A stretch of DNA of 64,000 nt, taken from Trissonchulus latispiculum. Lineage: Eukaryota > Nematoda > Enoplea > Enoplida > Ironidae. The notes under the pieces are model-generated. The model did no database searches, had not been told where the DNA came from, and worked only from the letters and a program-made list of their open reading frames with translations. Position 1 is the stretch's first letter. Each line of letters begins with the position of its first letter. The DNA is taken from positions 1 through 64,000 of the forward strand of contig JASAND010030571.1 in assembly GCA_030248195.1 (NCBI GenBank), given 5' to 3'. The translations under genes and the position numbers were made by a program. This document shows positions 54,530 through 64,000 of the stretch, piece after piece.

Positions 54530-55110
54530 ATTTTGCTGGTAAATGCAAATGCAATGTAGGAAAAAAATCATGAACAAGCCAAACTAAATGAAAATTCCGA
54601 CCACCCAGAGGGCTGGGCTGCGCCCTCCAGGTCCCAGATTACTCAATTTTCACAATTCGATATCCACACTGCCTATATCAATCAATTTTAAAAAACTACG
54701 TCAACACAACAGAAAACTACGTCAACACAACTACAGTGATAGCAAACATGGAACAAAGCTCAGACCTGTACGAAATATAACAACCAATGTTCAAATTTGA
54801 ATATGCTTAAACTTAGACTCGTAAAAGCCTATTTTGCTGGTAACTGCAAATCTAATGCAGGAAAAAATCGCCAACTAGCCAATTGATAGAAAATTTCGGC
54901 CACCCAGAGGGCTGGACTGCGCCCTCCAGGTTCCAGATTACTCAGTTTTCACAGTTTTAGATCCACTTATCACAATATTACATCCACACTGCCAATTCAA
55001 AAACTACATCAACATAACTACGGTGATAACAAACATGGAACAAATCTGAGAGCTGTACATAAATATAACAACCAATGTCAAAAATAAAATAATTATGTTC
55101 AAATTTGAAT
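54530..55110 (+). repeat. Tandem duplication of a ~300-bp unit
   Basis: Landmarks 'tattttgctggtaa', 'cacccagagggctgg', 'gcgccctccagg', 'ttactca.ttttcaca' and 'acatggaacaaa' occur in both halves. A third short relative of the 'ccagagggctgggctg' part lies at 55712. Confidence 0.8.
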
Positions 55111-55114
55111 ATGT

Positions 55115-56090
55115 TTAGGACTCGTAGAGAACCAACAACCTAGAATTTGAGCCGTCAACTTAAAGCTAATCCAATGTCACACTGTGAAACAGTGTTATAT
55201 ATTTTGTGCAACTTTTCTGTTAACCAGAAAATTAATTCTTCTAACTTGAATAAAGACTTAGTGCTTCCAACGAACCGGCAGGTTTCTGCAGTACAAGAAC
55301 GCAGTTTACAGCATATTTCCGCTACCAAACTCGGTGAGCTGTTAAAACTAAGCTAAATCAGCACGCTAAATAAATGTAGATGAAATAACAAGGATCGAAA
55401 AAGTTTCGCAAATTAGCGTGCGTAAGCTTGAACATATTTAACTAATTTGAACAGGATCTGAAATAATTCCTTGCCAAACTGGCCAGGCACTAAGCAATTT
55501 TGAAAAAGTCAGTAGGAATATCAGATTAAAATCCCGAAATTTACCCGTTATTATAAAAACTCGAAAACCCTGTATCAACAGCCTACCCACCCAAAGCATT
55601 TATGAAATGAGGCGCTTTAATGTGCAAACAGCAAATTTTATTTAATATGAAGTTCACGGGGACAGTTTACGGGGACTGTGCTAGAAAAATTAGAATTTCT
55701 TGAGCTTCGGGATCCAGAGGGCTGGGCTGAGCCCAAAGCTACATCTTACTATACACATATGTACTGCATAGTTTTAAGTTATAAAAACTGTTCAAACTGC
55801 AATAGAACCACGCTGGAACCCCTTGCCAATAATAGAATGCAGCAATTTAAGGACAATTTCGAATACCTTGACTTAAATTTTGCAAAAAATCCATAAAATT
55901 TTACTTCATGAAGAAGAAATCATTTCTAAGTATTTAAGAACTGTAGAATTTTTATTGTAGTCAGCAAAGGAATATGTTAGAGCTATTTACATTTACTAGC
56001 CATTTATTACGCCATTACGCCATTACGAGCCATTTACTATGGCTAAGCTACATGTTTTTAAACAGCTTAAGAAGAGACATTCAATAAAGC
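55115..56090. other. Intergenic sequence, no gene seen
   Basis: Short frames at 55147-55356 and 55678-55896 have ordinary composition but no recognised family or splice context. Confidence 0.35.
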
Positions 56091-56091
56091 A

Positions 56092-56230
56092 GGGTCGGTA
56101 AGAAAAGCCACTGCAGGTTTACACCACCTCGAAAGGCGATTCCCCACAGCGACTGCTCGGACAGCGTTTCGTTCACCCAAGTATCCACAGATACTGAGTG
56201 AACTAGTCCGCAGCCGGACATACCGACCCC
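56092..56230 (+). ncRNA. 139-nt structured repeat, copy 1 (candidate RNA family)
   Basis: Ends GGGTCGGTA and TACCGACCC pair. Internal hairpins: CG(A)CTG/CAGCG; a two-part arm GTTCAC-AGTATC/GATACT-GTGAAC; GTCCG-CAGC-CGGAC. Its flanks match those of copy 2, showing a local duplication of about 490 bp. Transcription is not shown; a miniature transposon or SINE is the alternative. Confidence 0.45.
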
Positions 56231-56583
56231 AACTGTAGCGACCTCCTGTGACCTTAGTAGCCAGTTTTATGACTGCATAGTAATATCTATATATATGTTT
56301 TCAAACATTTTTCGCGCAATATTTCCATATTAGTCAGAAGAAGCGTGCATTATGACATGATCATCAACAAAGACAGCGTGTCAATCAGTTTTATAGCTGC
56401 GTAGGAATATTTTCATGTTTGCAACTGCTTTGAAGCAGGCTATGTTTTAGTATTCGTCTGATCTTCAATAATGGCTTTGAATCAAACCAAAACTAAATTT
56501 GTGTTGAAATAGAGCTATTTTATTTTATGACGGTTAAGCTACATATTTTTTAACAGATTTAGGCGAGACATTCAATCCAAGAA

Positions 56584-56722
56584 GAGTCGGCAAGAAAAGC
56601 CACTGCAGGTATACACCACCTCGAAAAGCGATTCCCCACAGCGACTGGTCGGACAGCGTTGCGTTCACCCAAGTATCTACAGATATTGAGTGAACTAGTC
56701 CGCAGCCGGACATACCGACCCC
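56584..56722 (+). ncRNA. 139-nt structured repeat, copy 2
   Basis: Same layout as copy 1. The G-C pair in the long arm is replaced by G-T wobble. Two mismatches arise in the closing stem (GAGTCGGCA), so this may be the weakest copy. Confidence 0.42.
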
Positions 56723-57210
56723 GACTGTAGCGGTCTTCTGTGACCTTAGTAGCCAGTTTTATGACTGCATAGAAATATCTATATAATTTCCAAACATTTT
56801 TTCGCAGCAATATTTCAATATTAGTTAGAAGAAGCGTGCATTATGACATGATCATCAACAGCAACAGCGTGTCAATCAGTTTTATAGCTGCGTAGGAATA
56901 TATCCATGTTTGCAACTGCTTTGAAGCAGGTTAAGCTTCAGTATTCGTCTGACGAATCGCGCAGGCTACACGTGCACTTAGACCTGGTTATCAACAATGT
57001 GCCTCATAACAATGCCTCGAATCTTCAATAATGGTATTTGAATGCAACCAAAACTAAGTTTGTGTCATAGAGCAATTTTGTTTTATGATGGTACTTTTTA
57101 ACAGCTTTAAGTATCGAAGAATTTGAGTTAGTTTCAAGTCCTAGAGTCCAAAGATCCACACTAATTTCATTGAAAGGACTCTTAGGGGAGAGACAACCAG
57201 TCAGACAGAA

Positions 57211-57349
57211 GGGTCGGTAAGAAAAGCCACTGCAGGCATACACCACCTCGAAAGGCGATTACCCACAGCGACTGCTCGGACAGCGTTTCGTTCACCCAAG
57301 TATCCACAGATACTGAGTGAACTAGTCCGCAGCCGGACATACCGACCCC
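57211..57349 (+). ncRNA. 139-nt structured repeat, copy 3
   Basis: Perfect 9-bp closing stem (57211-57219 with 57340-57348); long arm 57290-57295/57317-57322 and 57299-57304/57309-57314; terminal hairpin 57325-57329/57334-57338. Flanks are unrelated to copies 1-2, so the 139 bp is itself the conserved unit. Confidence 0.48.
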
Positions 57350-57599
57350 AACAGTTACTGTTCCTCAGAATTTGAAAGCTAGCGATTTATTGAGGCTTAT
57401 TTTCTGATCAGCCATATATTATGTTAAGCATTCAGTGAAGTAATGTTACACATTTTTTTATATATATAGTTTAACTGTAATCTTAATTAAATTGAAATTA
57501 ACTGAATCGTCGTAACGACCTCTATTCATTTAGCTTGTAACACGACTGATTGTGCGAATTATCACGATTGCTTCTGTGAATAGTGTTTACTCCCAGATA

Positions 57600-57950
57600 T
57601 TACTACCCATAGGCTCGGACGACCTCTGTTTATATATCATTTTTGGGTGCTCATGACTCCCCTAGCATTCTTCCCGTACTCACTTTCGTTTCCTACCAGT
57701 GGGCGTAAAGAGCCTTCTGAGTGGTCGGAATCCAGGTATCGTCGGAACAAGCCGGCGATACCCGGCCCAGGCCAAACAGAGACCACAGCCAAAGTACGGG
57801 TGCTAGGAGAAGCCAGAGGAGCACCACACTCACGGATCCCGGATGGTGCATCGCCGCGACAAGAACGAAACTTTTGGTTCAATGGGGGATGTTTTAGAAT
57901 TAATAAACCAGCATTGCTAGCTCTATTCTTGTTAGTAAGTATGCGTTAGT
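57600..57950 (+). other. GC-richer segment with TATA-like site and open frame
   Basis: TTTATATATCA at 57629 precedes a 100-codon frame (57647-57949) rich in Arg, Pro and Gly, and AATAAA occurs at 57904. Start, TATA and poly(A) signal within 300 bp would fit a solo LTR or a short transcript. The opposite strand is also open, so coding is doubtful. Confidence 0.25.
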
Positions 57951-58080
57951 AGTCCGGTTAGTAGTATTAGTAGTAATACGGTTAGTAAGTGTTAGTATAA
58001 AATACGGTTAGTACTATTAGTAGTAATACGATTAGTAGTGTTAGTATATAATACGATTAGTCGTGTTAGTAGTGTGTTGC
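57940..58080 (+). repeat. GTTAGTAGT-type minisatellite
   Basis: Degenerate repeats of GTTAGTAGTATTAGTAGTAATACG. Confidence 0.85.
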
Positions 58081-58437
58081 TAGCAATGCTGACTGTTGAA
58101 TTTAATCTCAAACAGGGGAGATTGGAATCTCAAATCAAAAGTGAAAATTTTATTTGCATTAATTCTCCTCGCATCAAGGAAATGTTTCAATTTGCCAACA
58201 CTTAGCAGCTTTGGCTTTAACTTTTATCTACTCAATGAGAGCTTTCAAGTGTAGCCCATATTGGGCGGCTTCTGCCACTTTCACCTTTGAGCGATTGCAG
58301 CATCACCGTATCGAGTATATACACTTTTTAGGTTCCAAAACTCAAGCATGGTAATTTTCAAGCTTTTTCGCACACCGAGGGAAGGTCCTCAGGTGTCCCG
58401 GAATACAGCATCCCATCTAAAATTCTAACCAAATCGG

Positions 58438-59080
58438 TTGAGCCAATGTCAAGAACGAGGGAGGGAGACAATTGTCATATCTATCCATACTCACACTACT
58501 ATTTTGATCTCCAAGAAAGAGACGAGGAAAAGGAAAGACACTAAAGGAAGGATGAAGAGCAGAAAAGAAAAGCACAGAAAGAAGGAAAATGAGGAAGAAA
58601 AAAGAAAGAATGACGAATTATCGTGATGATGATGATGACAAAGAATGACGAATGATCGTGATGATGATGATGATAAAGAAAGAATGACGAATGATCGTGA
58701 TGGTGATGACAAAGAAAGAATGACGAATGATCGTGATGATGATGATGACAAAGAAAGAATAACGAATGATAGTGATGACAGTGGGAAGGAGAATGAGTAG
58801 GAAAAATGGCAGAAAAAATGAGATATGAAAAGGATAGGAAGCATGAAAATCAAGCAGAAGCAAAAATGAAGTGTTGATAAATGAAAAAAGAAGATGAATA
58901 ATGAAAGAAGCATGAAATGTCGTAGAAGGAAAGAGAGAGAATAGACTTTGATGAATGCAAAAACAGATGAATACTGAAAGAAGTACGGCATGTTGGAGAA
59001 GGAAAGGACAGAGAAAAGACTGGCGACGAAAAGGCTAAAGGTCAACGACGAAGTAAAACATGCGGGAAAACGCAGAATAA
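58438..59080 (+). repeat. Purine-rich tract with GATGAT/AAAGAATGACGAATGATC repeat
   Basis: The plus strand is strongly purine-biased. 58600-58780 holds about four units of GTGATGATGATGA...AAAGAATGACGAATGATC. Ser/Phe/Leu-rich minus-strand frames (58491, 58618) follow from composition. Confidence 0.8.
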
Positions 59081-59348
59081 TGAAAGACCTGGCTGGAGAA
59101 TACTGCAGGATATTCTATACTATATACATCATATTCTAACCATTGTGTTTACGTGGTTCTAACCATTAAACTTATTAGGAATCCTTCCTGAGTGTAGTAA
59201 AGCCCCACTAACACGTCATACTAAACTTCACCCATTCCAAAACTCGATATTCATTTTTGGATGTTTTTGCATGTCTTGAATATTCTAAATGTTTTCGGTA
59301 TCAGTTTCAAGTGCTAAAGGTTAAGAGTTCAAAGTTTCTTGTCCAGCA

Positions 59349-59487
59349 GTGTCGGTAAGAAAAGCCACTGTAGGTGAACTCCACCTCGAAAGGCGATTAT
59401 CCACAGCGACTGCTCGGACAGCGTTTCGTTCACCCAGGTATTCATGGATCCCGAGTGAACTAGTCCGCAGCCGGACATACCGACTCC
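59349..59487 (+). ncRNA. 139-nt structured repeat, copy 4
   Basis: More than 2 kb from copy 3 and the most diverged. In the inner long arm an A-T pair becomes G-C and a C-G pair becomes T-G; one mismatch is introduced. Unpaired 'aagaaaagccactg' and 'ccacctcgaaaggcgatt' are almost unchanged. Confidence 0.46.
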
Positions 59488-59573
59488 TACTGATCTAGTC
59501 TCACAAGAATTTGGCACCCTGTTTCACAGATAAGTATGATATGAATAAGGTATATTGCATGTCTCTGTATGCG

Positions 59574-59613
<40 letters not shown>
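59574..59613 (+). repeat. (GT)n microsatellite
   Basis: About 18 uninterrupted GT units. Confidence 0.95.
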
Positions 59614-59615
<2 letters not shown>

Positions 59616-59619
59616 AGTA

Positions 59620-61730
59620 GTTTGTATCGTAAATTTTCGTTGCTCTAAGCTTCGACCGTCGTTGCTGAAGTGGTACAAAATTATTTAGTTTTCAATATGC
59701 ACATTGGACGGGTTGACTTCATGTAGTGCCTGTTGGTCTCAAGCTCGGCTGTGAATGTACAACTGGCTTCCGCACTTCCAGAAAACAGGGTGTCTGTTTG
59801 ACCCATTGATTGATACTGTGAATTATAGCGTGAATTATAACGTATATATATTGTGAAAAGTAGTGCACTCATGGACATAAGTTTCCTGTAAAAGCAGTCT
59901 TTCAGCATTTGATTACGGATACATAAGCTAGAGCACATTTGATTATACATAAGCTAGATGTTAAGGTCTTGACCACAAGTTCTGCCCAACTAGTATCCCT
60001 TTTGGAAACGATCTTGCTTCTACTACGCGGAATATTCCTGCACTTGATCTGAACTTTTAGTTTATCTGTTAACAATGACGCAAGTCCTAACAACTGTTAG
60101 GACCGGTCGAATCAGATCTGAAAAAGTTCATCGCGATTGTCCGCGTCTGGTATTCGTGCACGGGCGTGGATCTGGTTTAAATAGATCTGTATGAGGAACT
60201 TCATGGTCAACTAGGCTGTACACCAACCCAATTGATAGGAGTAACATATAGTCAATATTCGAAAACGAGAAACTAAAAGCCAGCTCTAAAATTACTGAAA
60301 AGATATCGCTGAAAAGATATATCTTGAATATTTTGATTCGCAATATTTCCGCAAAGTTTAGCAATTGTCTAAATGTGCAATTAAAAGATATAGTAAGCTG
60401 TAAAATATTATCCATATGGTAAAGTATATAACACAAAAAGGCAGCAAGCCTCTAGACGGCTTACGAAAACTGTAAATTTAAATTCTGGTCTTCTGTAAAT
60501 TTTCGAATTTTCCGCAAATTAAATCTAGTACAGCGCAGGGAATGCAAAAAATAAAATTTAGTCATGAACTAACTACGATGTTGTTTTCGTTTATAAGAAA
60601 AATAGTAAAAGCACAACGGCTTTTGAAACTCAATGAATATATACATGAATTTGCTATCTTTGCTGTTTACACATTGACATTTTATGCAAGTCTTGTAATT
60701 GTAAAACTACGTGTAACTGTAATTTGTCACCAAGATTTCTGTTGTTTAAGCATAACATTAACGTCCCCCCTCCCAATCCAGATAAATATTGCTACTACTA
60801 CCCGGTACCTTCAAAGCTGCCAATATAATATGTAAGCATGTCACTGTCGAAAACGCTGCCTCCAAATTTCGGCACAGAGTCGACAAAATTGCTCTTAATT
60901 AAATAATAAAACAAAAGACAATGAAAATTCTAAGTTTCGTCTAAGAACTATTAAATAAAGTTGAGGATTTGAACAGGGGCAATGGTAGCGGAACTATACA
61001 AACAAACTGCTGCCTTGTGTCGCGTGTTTCTTCAGCCTGCAAAGGTTACAACCAAATCTGTTGTCAAACATTTTTTCAGATTTAACATTAAGCTAATGAA
61101 CGATTATTCAAACCGAAAAAGATTATAAGTTAAAAGATGAAAGGAAACAAGTATGTAAACGAGAAGTCATACCCAGCCTTATTCCAGTCGATGCACATTT
61201 CTAGAGCCAGCCACCCCAACCCCCAAAATACTCCAAGATATATACCTTATAACTCTACATAGTATCCCACACAAAAGTTTGATTCAGTAAAAGCCACATA
61301 TATACGTAAACTGCGCAAACACAATCAAGAAAAACAGAAAAAAACTTGCATAAACAAAGAAAGTTGTCATACTACACGACAGGTATTACAAGAACGGAAG
61401 AAGAAATTTTGCACAAACACAGTATTAGACCAGCAAAAAGCGCTATCACTAAACCAAGTATGTAAATTAAATCAACTAGATTGGTAGAGGTGAACGAAAG
61501 CTGAAAACAAAATCAAAAAAGCATCAAAGTTTTTAAAACAACCTTGGCTACGAAATTTACCTATGTATACTCAAAACTGCTTGCTTGCAACAGCAAGTTA
61601 TATTACAAAATTACGTTGGATAACACAGATTACAAACGTTAGAAAATACTAAATATCATCACAGAATAGTTATCCACTAGCAGAACAGAAACAATATAAT
61701 ATAGAGTAAAGAAATATCTAAAAAAGGAAA
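59620..61730. other. Intergenic sequence, no gene seen
   Basis: AT-rich; frames up to about 100 codons (60128-60436 minus, 60542-60835 plus) have no recognised family and no supporting signals. Confidence 0.35.
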
Positions 61731-61737
61731 TCAAAAC

Positions 61738-61965
61738 CAGCTACAGACAGCCAAAACACGAAGCCAAGTCCAGCCAAAAACGAAATTCAAGTCCAGCCAA
61801 TAGCCATCCCAGAAGGGAATTCACCCAGCCAAAGTCGGAAAATTAATTCAGCCACAGGAAGAAAAATAGAAATCGGGTCCAGCCATAACCAGCAGAAAAG
61901 GAACCAAGTCCAGCCACAGTCACACTTCAGTCAGCCCCAAAAGTAAATCCAGCCACGCCACGACA
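61738..61965 (+). repeat. Degenerate CAAGTCCAGCCA-type repeat
   Basis: About ten irregularly spaced copies of (A/G)TCCAGCCA with intervening AAA-rich stretches. No coding frame. Confidence 0.65.
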
Positions 61966-62409
61966 AAAGGGGCCATCGCGATTTTCTTCTCCAGCCTTTC
62001 CACGATGTTAATGAGAAGGGACCAGACATTAGACCTAAAACAGGAACAAAAAACAATGCAATTTTCGAAAGCAAGTTTTGCATATTATTAGTGAAGTCTA
62101 ATCAGAACTTAGGTTTCTAAGTTTTGTTTAAAAGATTTGGTTGTGCAAGAAAACATTCTCCATTTCGCGACTCAAAGCCCGCACCAATTATCATCCCTCC
62201 TCATTCGAACTCAACTTGAAAGAACAAAAGGGGTGAACTAGAGCAGTGCGTATATGTCCAGAAATTTCACAAACGCTACTGTCATAGGGGAGAGAACTCG
62301 AAACCGAATTGCACGAGAAATCACAAATAAAGTAGATTTTCCACCACTCTGGTCTATATGTGAATATTTAAATCCGAAAAGGATCCCCATGCTATGTTTT
62401 GTCTAGACC

Positions 62410-62740
62410 AAAAAAGTGAGGGACACCCCTTACTTGTGGAGAAGCGGCCAAAAGTGGGGGAATAAAGTGGACCAAAAGTGCTAAAAACCGGAAAATTACC
62501 GGTTTTCTACGTATAATGCTATAACTAAGCTAAATACTGCTAAAAATAGACGATTTTAAGCCAAAACCTTCCGGAGCAGCCGGAAAGTTTTTGAAAATTT
62601 TGTCCGAAAATGCTTAAAATTGGGCATATTCTGGGCACCTTAGTTATATATAGCGAGAGGGGGGAAGCATAAGTGGTAAGAATGAGTGGGGGACCTAAAA
62701 AGTGGGACGTGTGCCCCCCTCCCGCCGAGGACTCACTAAG
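62410..62740. repeat. AGTGGGG-type dispersed repeat
   Basis: G-rich ends (agtgaggg, aaagtggggg, gagtgggggacc) and a central CCGGAAAATTACCGG palindrome, similar in layout to 28570-28930. Confidence 0.45.
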
Positions 62741-63544
62741 GTAAATCCAGTTAGATAGTCTATATTATGCACTCCGAATTTGCAAAAATTTCTTATAATG
62801 CTCGGAACAAGACTAGAGTCAAACTAGACCAAAGTGAGGCCCTTTAACTTTTGCCGAAATTTTCTTGAATCGGCATCACCTTCTGCGTGAATAGAACATA
62901 TATATAGCATGTGCGTGGTAAGAATGCTTGGGTGTTGGTTCTTAGCTGACTCGACTAACTCGACAGAAGTTAGACACCCAGGAACCGGTGGTGCGACTAA
63001 CCATGACATCCATTATGAATACTAAATTTTTCTGGCGACTAATTCAATGAAAACATCTACACTTTAAGACAATGAGAGAATACAAATGTAGGGCAATAAA
63101 TAAACGGCACTAGTTTTGCTGTAACCCGAGCGGTACCAGAGCTGTGCTAGCATGAATTTGAAGAACGGTCTTGGCAAATTTTGGTCGCCGAATTCTAAAA
63201 ACTCTGATGAGACCAGGAAGCTAAAATTTGGTGTAAACAGACACCATAGGTGCATAGGCTTCCCAAGTTGTGTCATATATGAAGGAGTGTTGCACGTGCA
63301 AAATAGTTTTGCGCCATTCCAATTCGAAGTGACAAAAACCAGAAAAGGCTAATTTTTAAAGACTGTAATATTCACAAATCAATCGATAGCTTTCATGATT
63401 TTTCCTTTCTTGATAACGTTCTGGAAGTATATAATCTCGTAAAAGCAATGTCCAATTATTTTTAAGCTAAATTGAAAGAATCGCTAAATTGATTGATTTC
63501 ATCTTCAAATGCCCTTAGTTTAAAATTCCATATTAAGAAGAGGG

Positions 63545-63910
63545 GTCGCCAATTTTTGACCATCTCCAATGCGTTAAACATATGAAAACAAAAAAGTTAG
63601 GAAAATTTCGCGGTGATCAAAAGTTTGAGCGCTGTGCAAGAGCAAATGAGCTATAACCTAGCACAATGTTAATCTGGACTAGGTAGCGTGTTAATGTCGG
63701 TATGAGGTGTTTTTGCGTTAGCTAAGAAGTTTCCTATAAATTTTCAATGTTGGATGAACTAGGTTTTTGCACAATAGAATTCTGACTTACAAAAACGTCA
63801 CCGAAAAAGTGTTTCGTCAAGCCCTGAACTAACCATTCACTGCACAGGTTTCGCGTATAGATATTAACACAGTGCACAAATGGAGGTTCAATATGCATAC
63901 GCACAATCCT
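63545..63910 (-). repeat. Dispersed repeat, copy 2 (reverse of 16935-17420)
   Basis: Ordered matches to the 16.9 kb copy in reverse orientation; the left edge adds a 'gaagaggggtcgccaatttttgaccatctcc' block also related to 17405-17425. Confidence 0.72.
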
Positions 63911-64000
63911 TGCTGCTATTTGCTAAAATGCCCCATTTTCTCAAATTTTGAATATTATGATCCATAAGTCAAATGAATCCCGGGATATTCCTAAAACCAA

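Noticed and set aside
58491..59045. 184-codon Ser/Phe-rich minus frame
   Set aside because: Direct consequence of the purine-rich tract on the other strand and the GATGAT repeat.
56092..59487. Hammerhead or HDV-type ribozyme in the 139-nt repeat
   Set aside because: GAAAC occurs on the minus strand but no CUGANGA core is present, and no HDV-like double pseudoknot could be drawn.

Overview
The window looks like intron-bearing, AT-rich nuclear DNA from a eukaryote, most likely an invertebrate animal. The reasons are consensus GT-AG introns, a two-finger C2H2 protein gene, tRNA-type Pol III units, and very many non-autonomous DNA transposons (hAT-like, PIF/Harbinger-like, TA-inserted and large foldback elements) with Merlin-type and LTR-type remnants. 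I cannot name the species. Most of the sequence is repeat-derived. Nearly all open frames above 60 codons are by-products of tandem repeats, GC tracts or homopolymers.

One spliced gene can be reconstructed. It lies on the minus strand between 27047 and 13400. Nine exons with conventional splice sites join with matching phases at all eight junctions and give a 691-residue open frame. The predicted protein has a very short N-terminus, a Ser/Pro-rich region with a lysine-rich nuclear signal, a Pro/Gln-rich region, and two C-terminal C2H2 fingers. The second finger is completed only after a 5.2 kb intron. The short ATG exon (M-x-x-N plus one base, then a donor) occurs four times at 27.0, 29.3, 40.3 and 42.4 kb. 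Each copy has the octamer ATGCAAAT followed by TAGTTT about 112-124 bp upstream of its ATG. All four have the same phase, so any of them could splice to exon 2. This arrangement of duplicated promoter/first-exon modules is the most unusual system in the window.

Layout: 1-3578 is a giant palindrome. 3771-4726 is a hAT-like element with a perfect 8-bp target duplication inside an older repeat. 4.9-7.9 kb holds foldbacks and a tRNA-Thr-like gene. 8.0-13.05 kb is a ~104-bp minisatellite with higher-order 1019-bp and 786-bp periods and an inverted segment. 13.4-27.05 kb is the zinc-finger gene, whose introns carry several MITEs. 27-44 kb holds the extra first-exon modules, a 2.9 kb PIF/Harbinger-like element, and a TATA/hairpin/heat-shock-element unit near 37.5 kb. 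44.3-48.0 kb holds a possible exon, a hAT-like element nested in another, and a TA-inserted foldback. 49.4 kb is a Merlin/IS1595-type transposase relic. 50.3-51.3 kb holds a membrane-protein-like frame and a 9-bp repeat. 53.5-54.0 kb is a nested palindrome. 56.1-59.5 kb contains four copies of a 139-bp structured repeat whose helices show compensatory changes, the best candidate for an undescribed RNA family. 60-64 kb has only degraded repeats.
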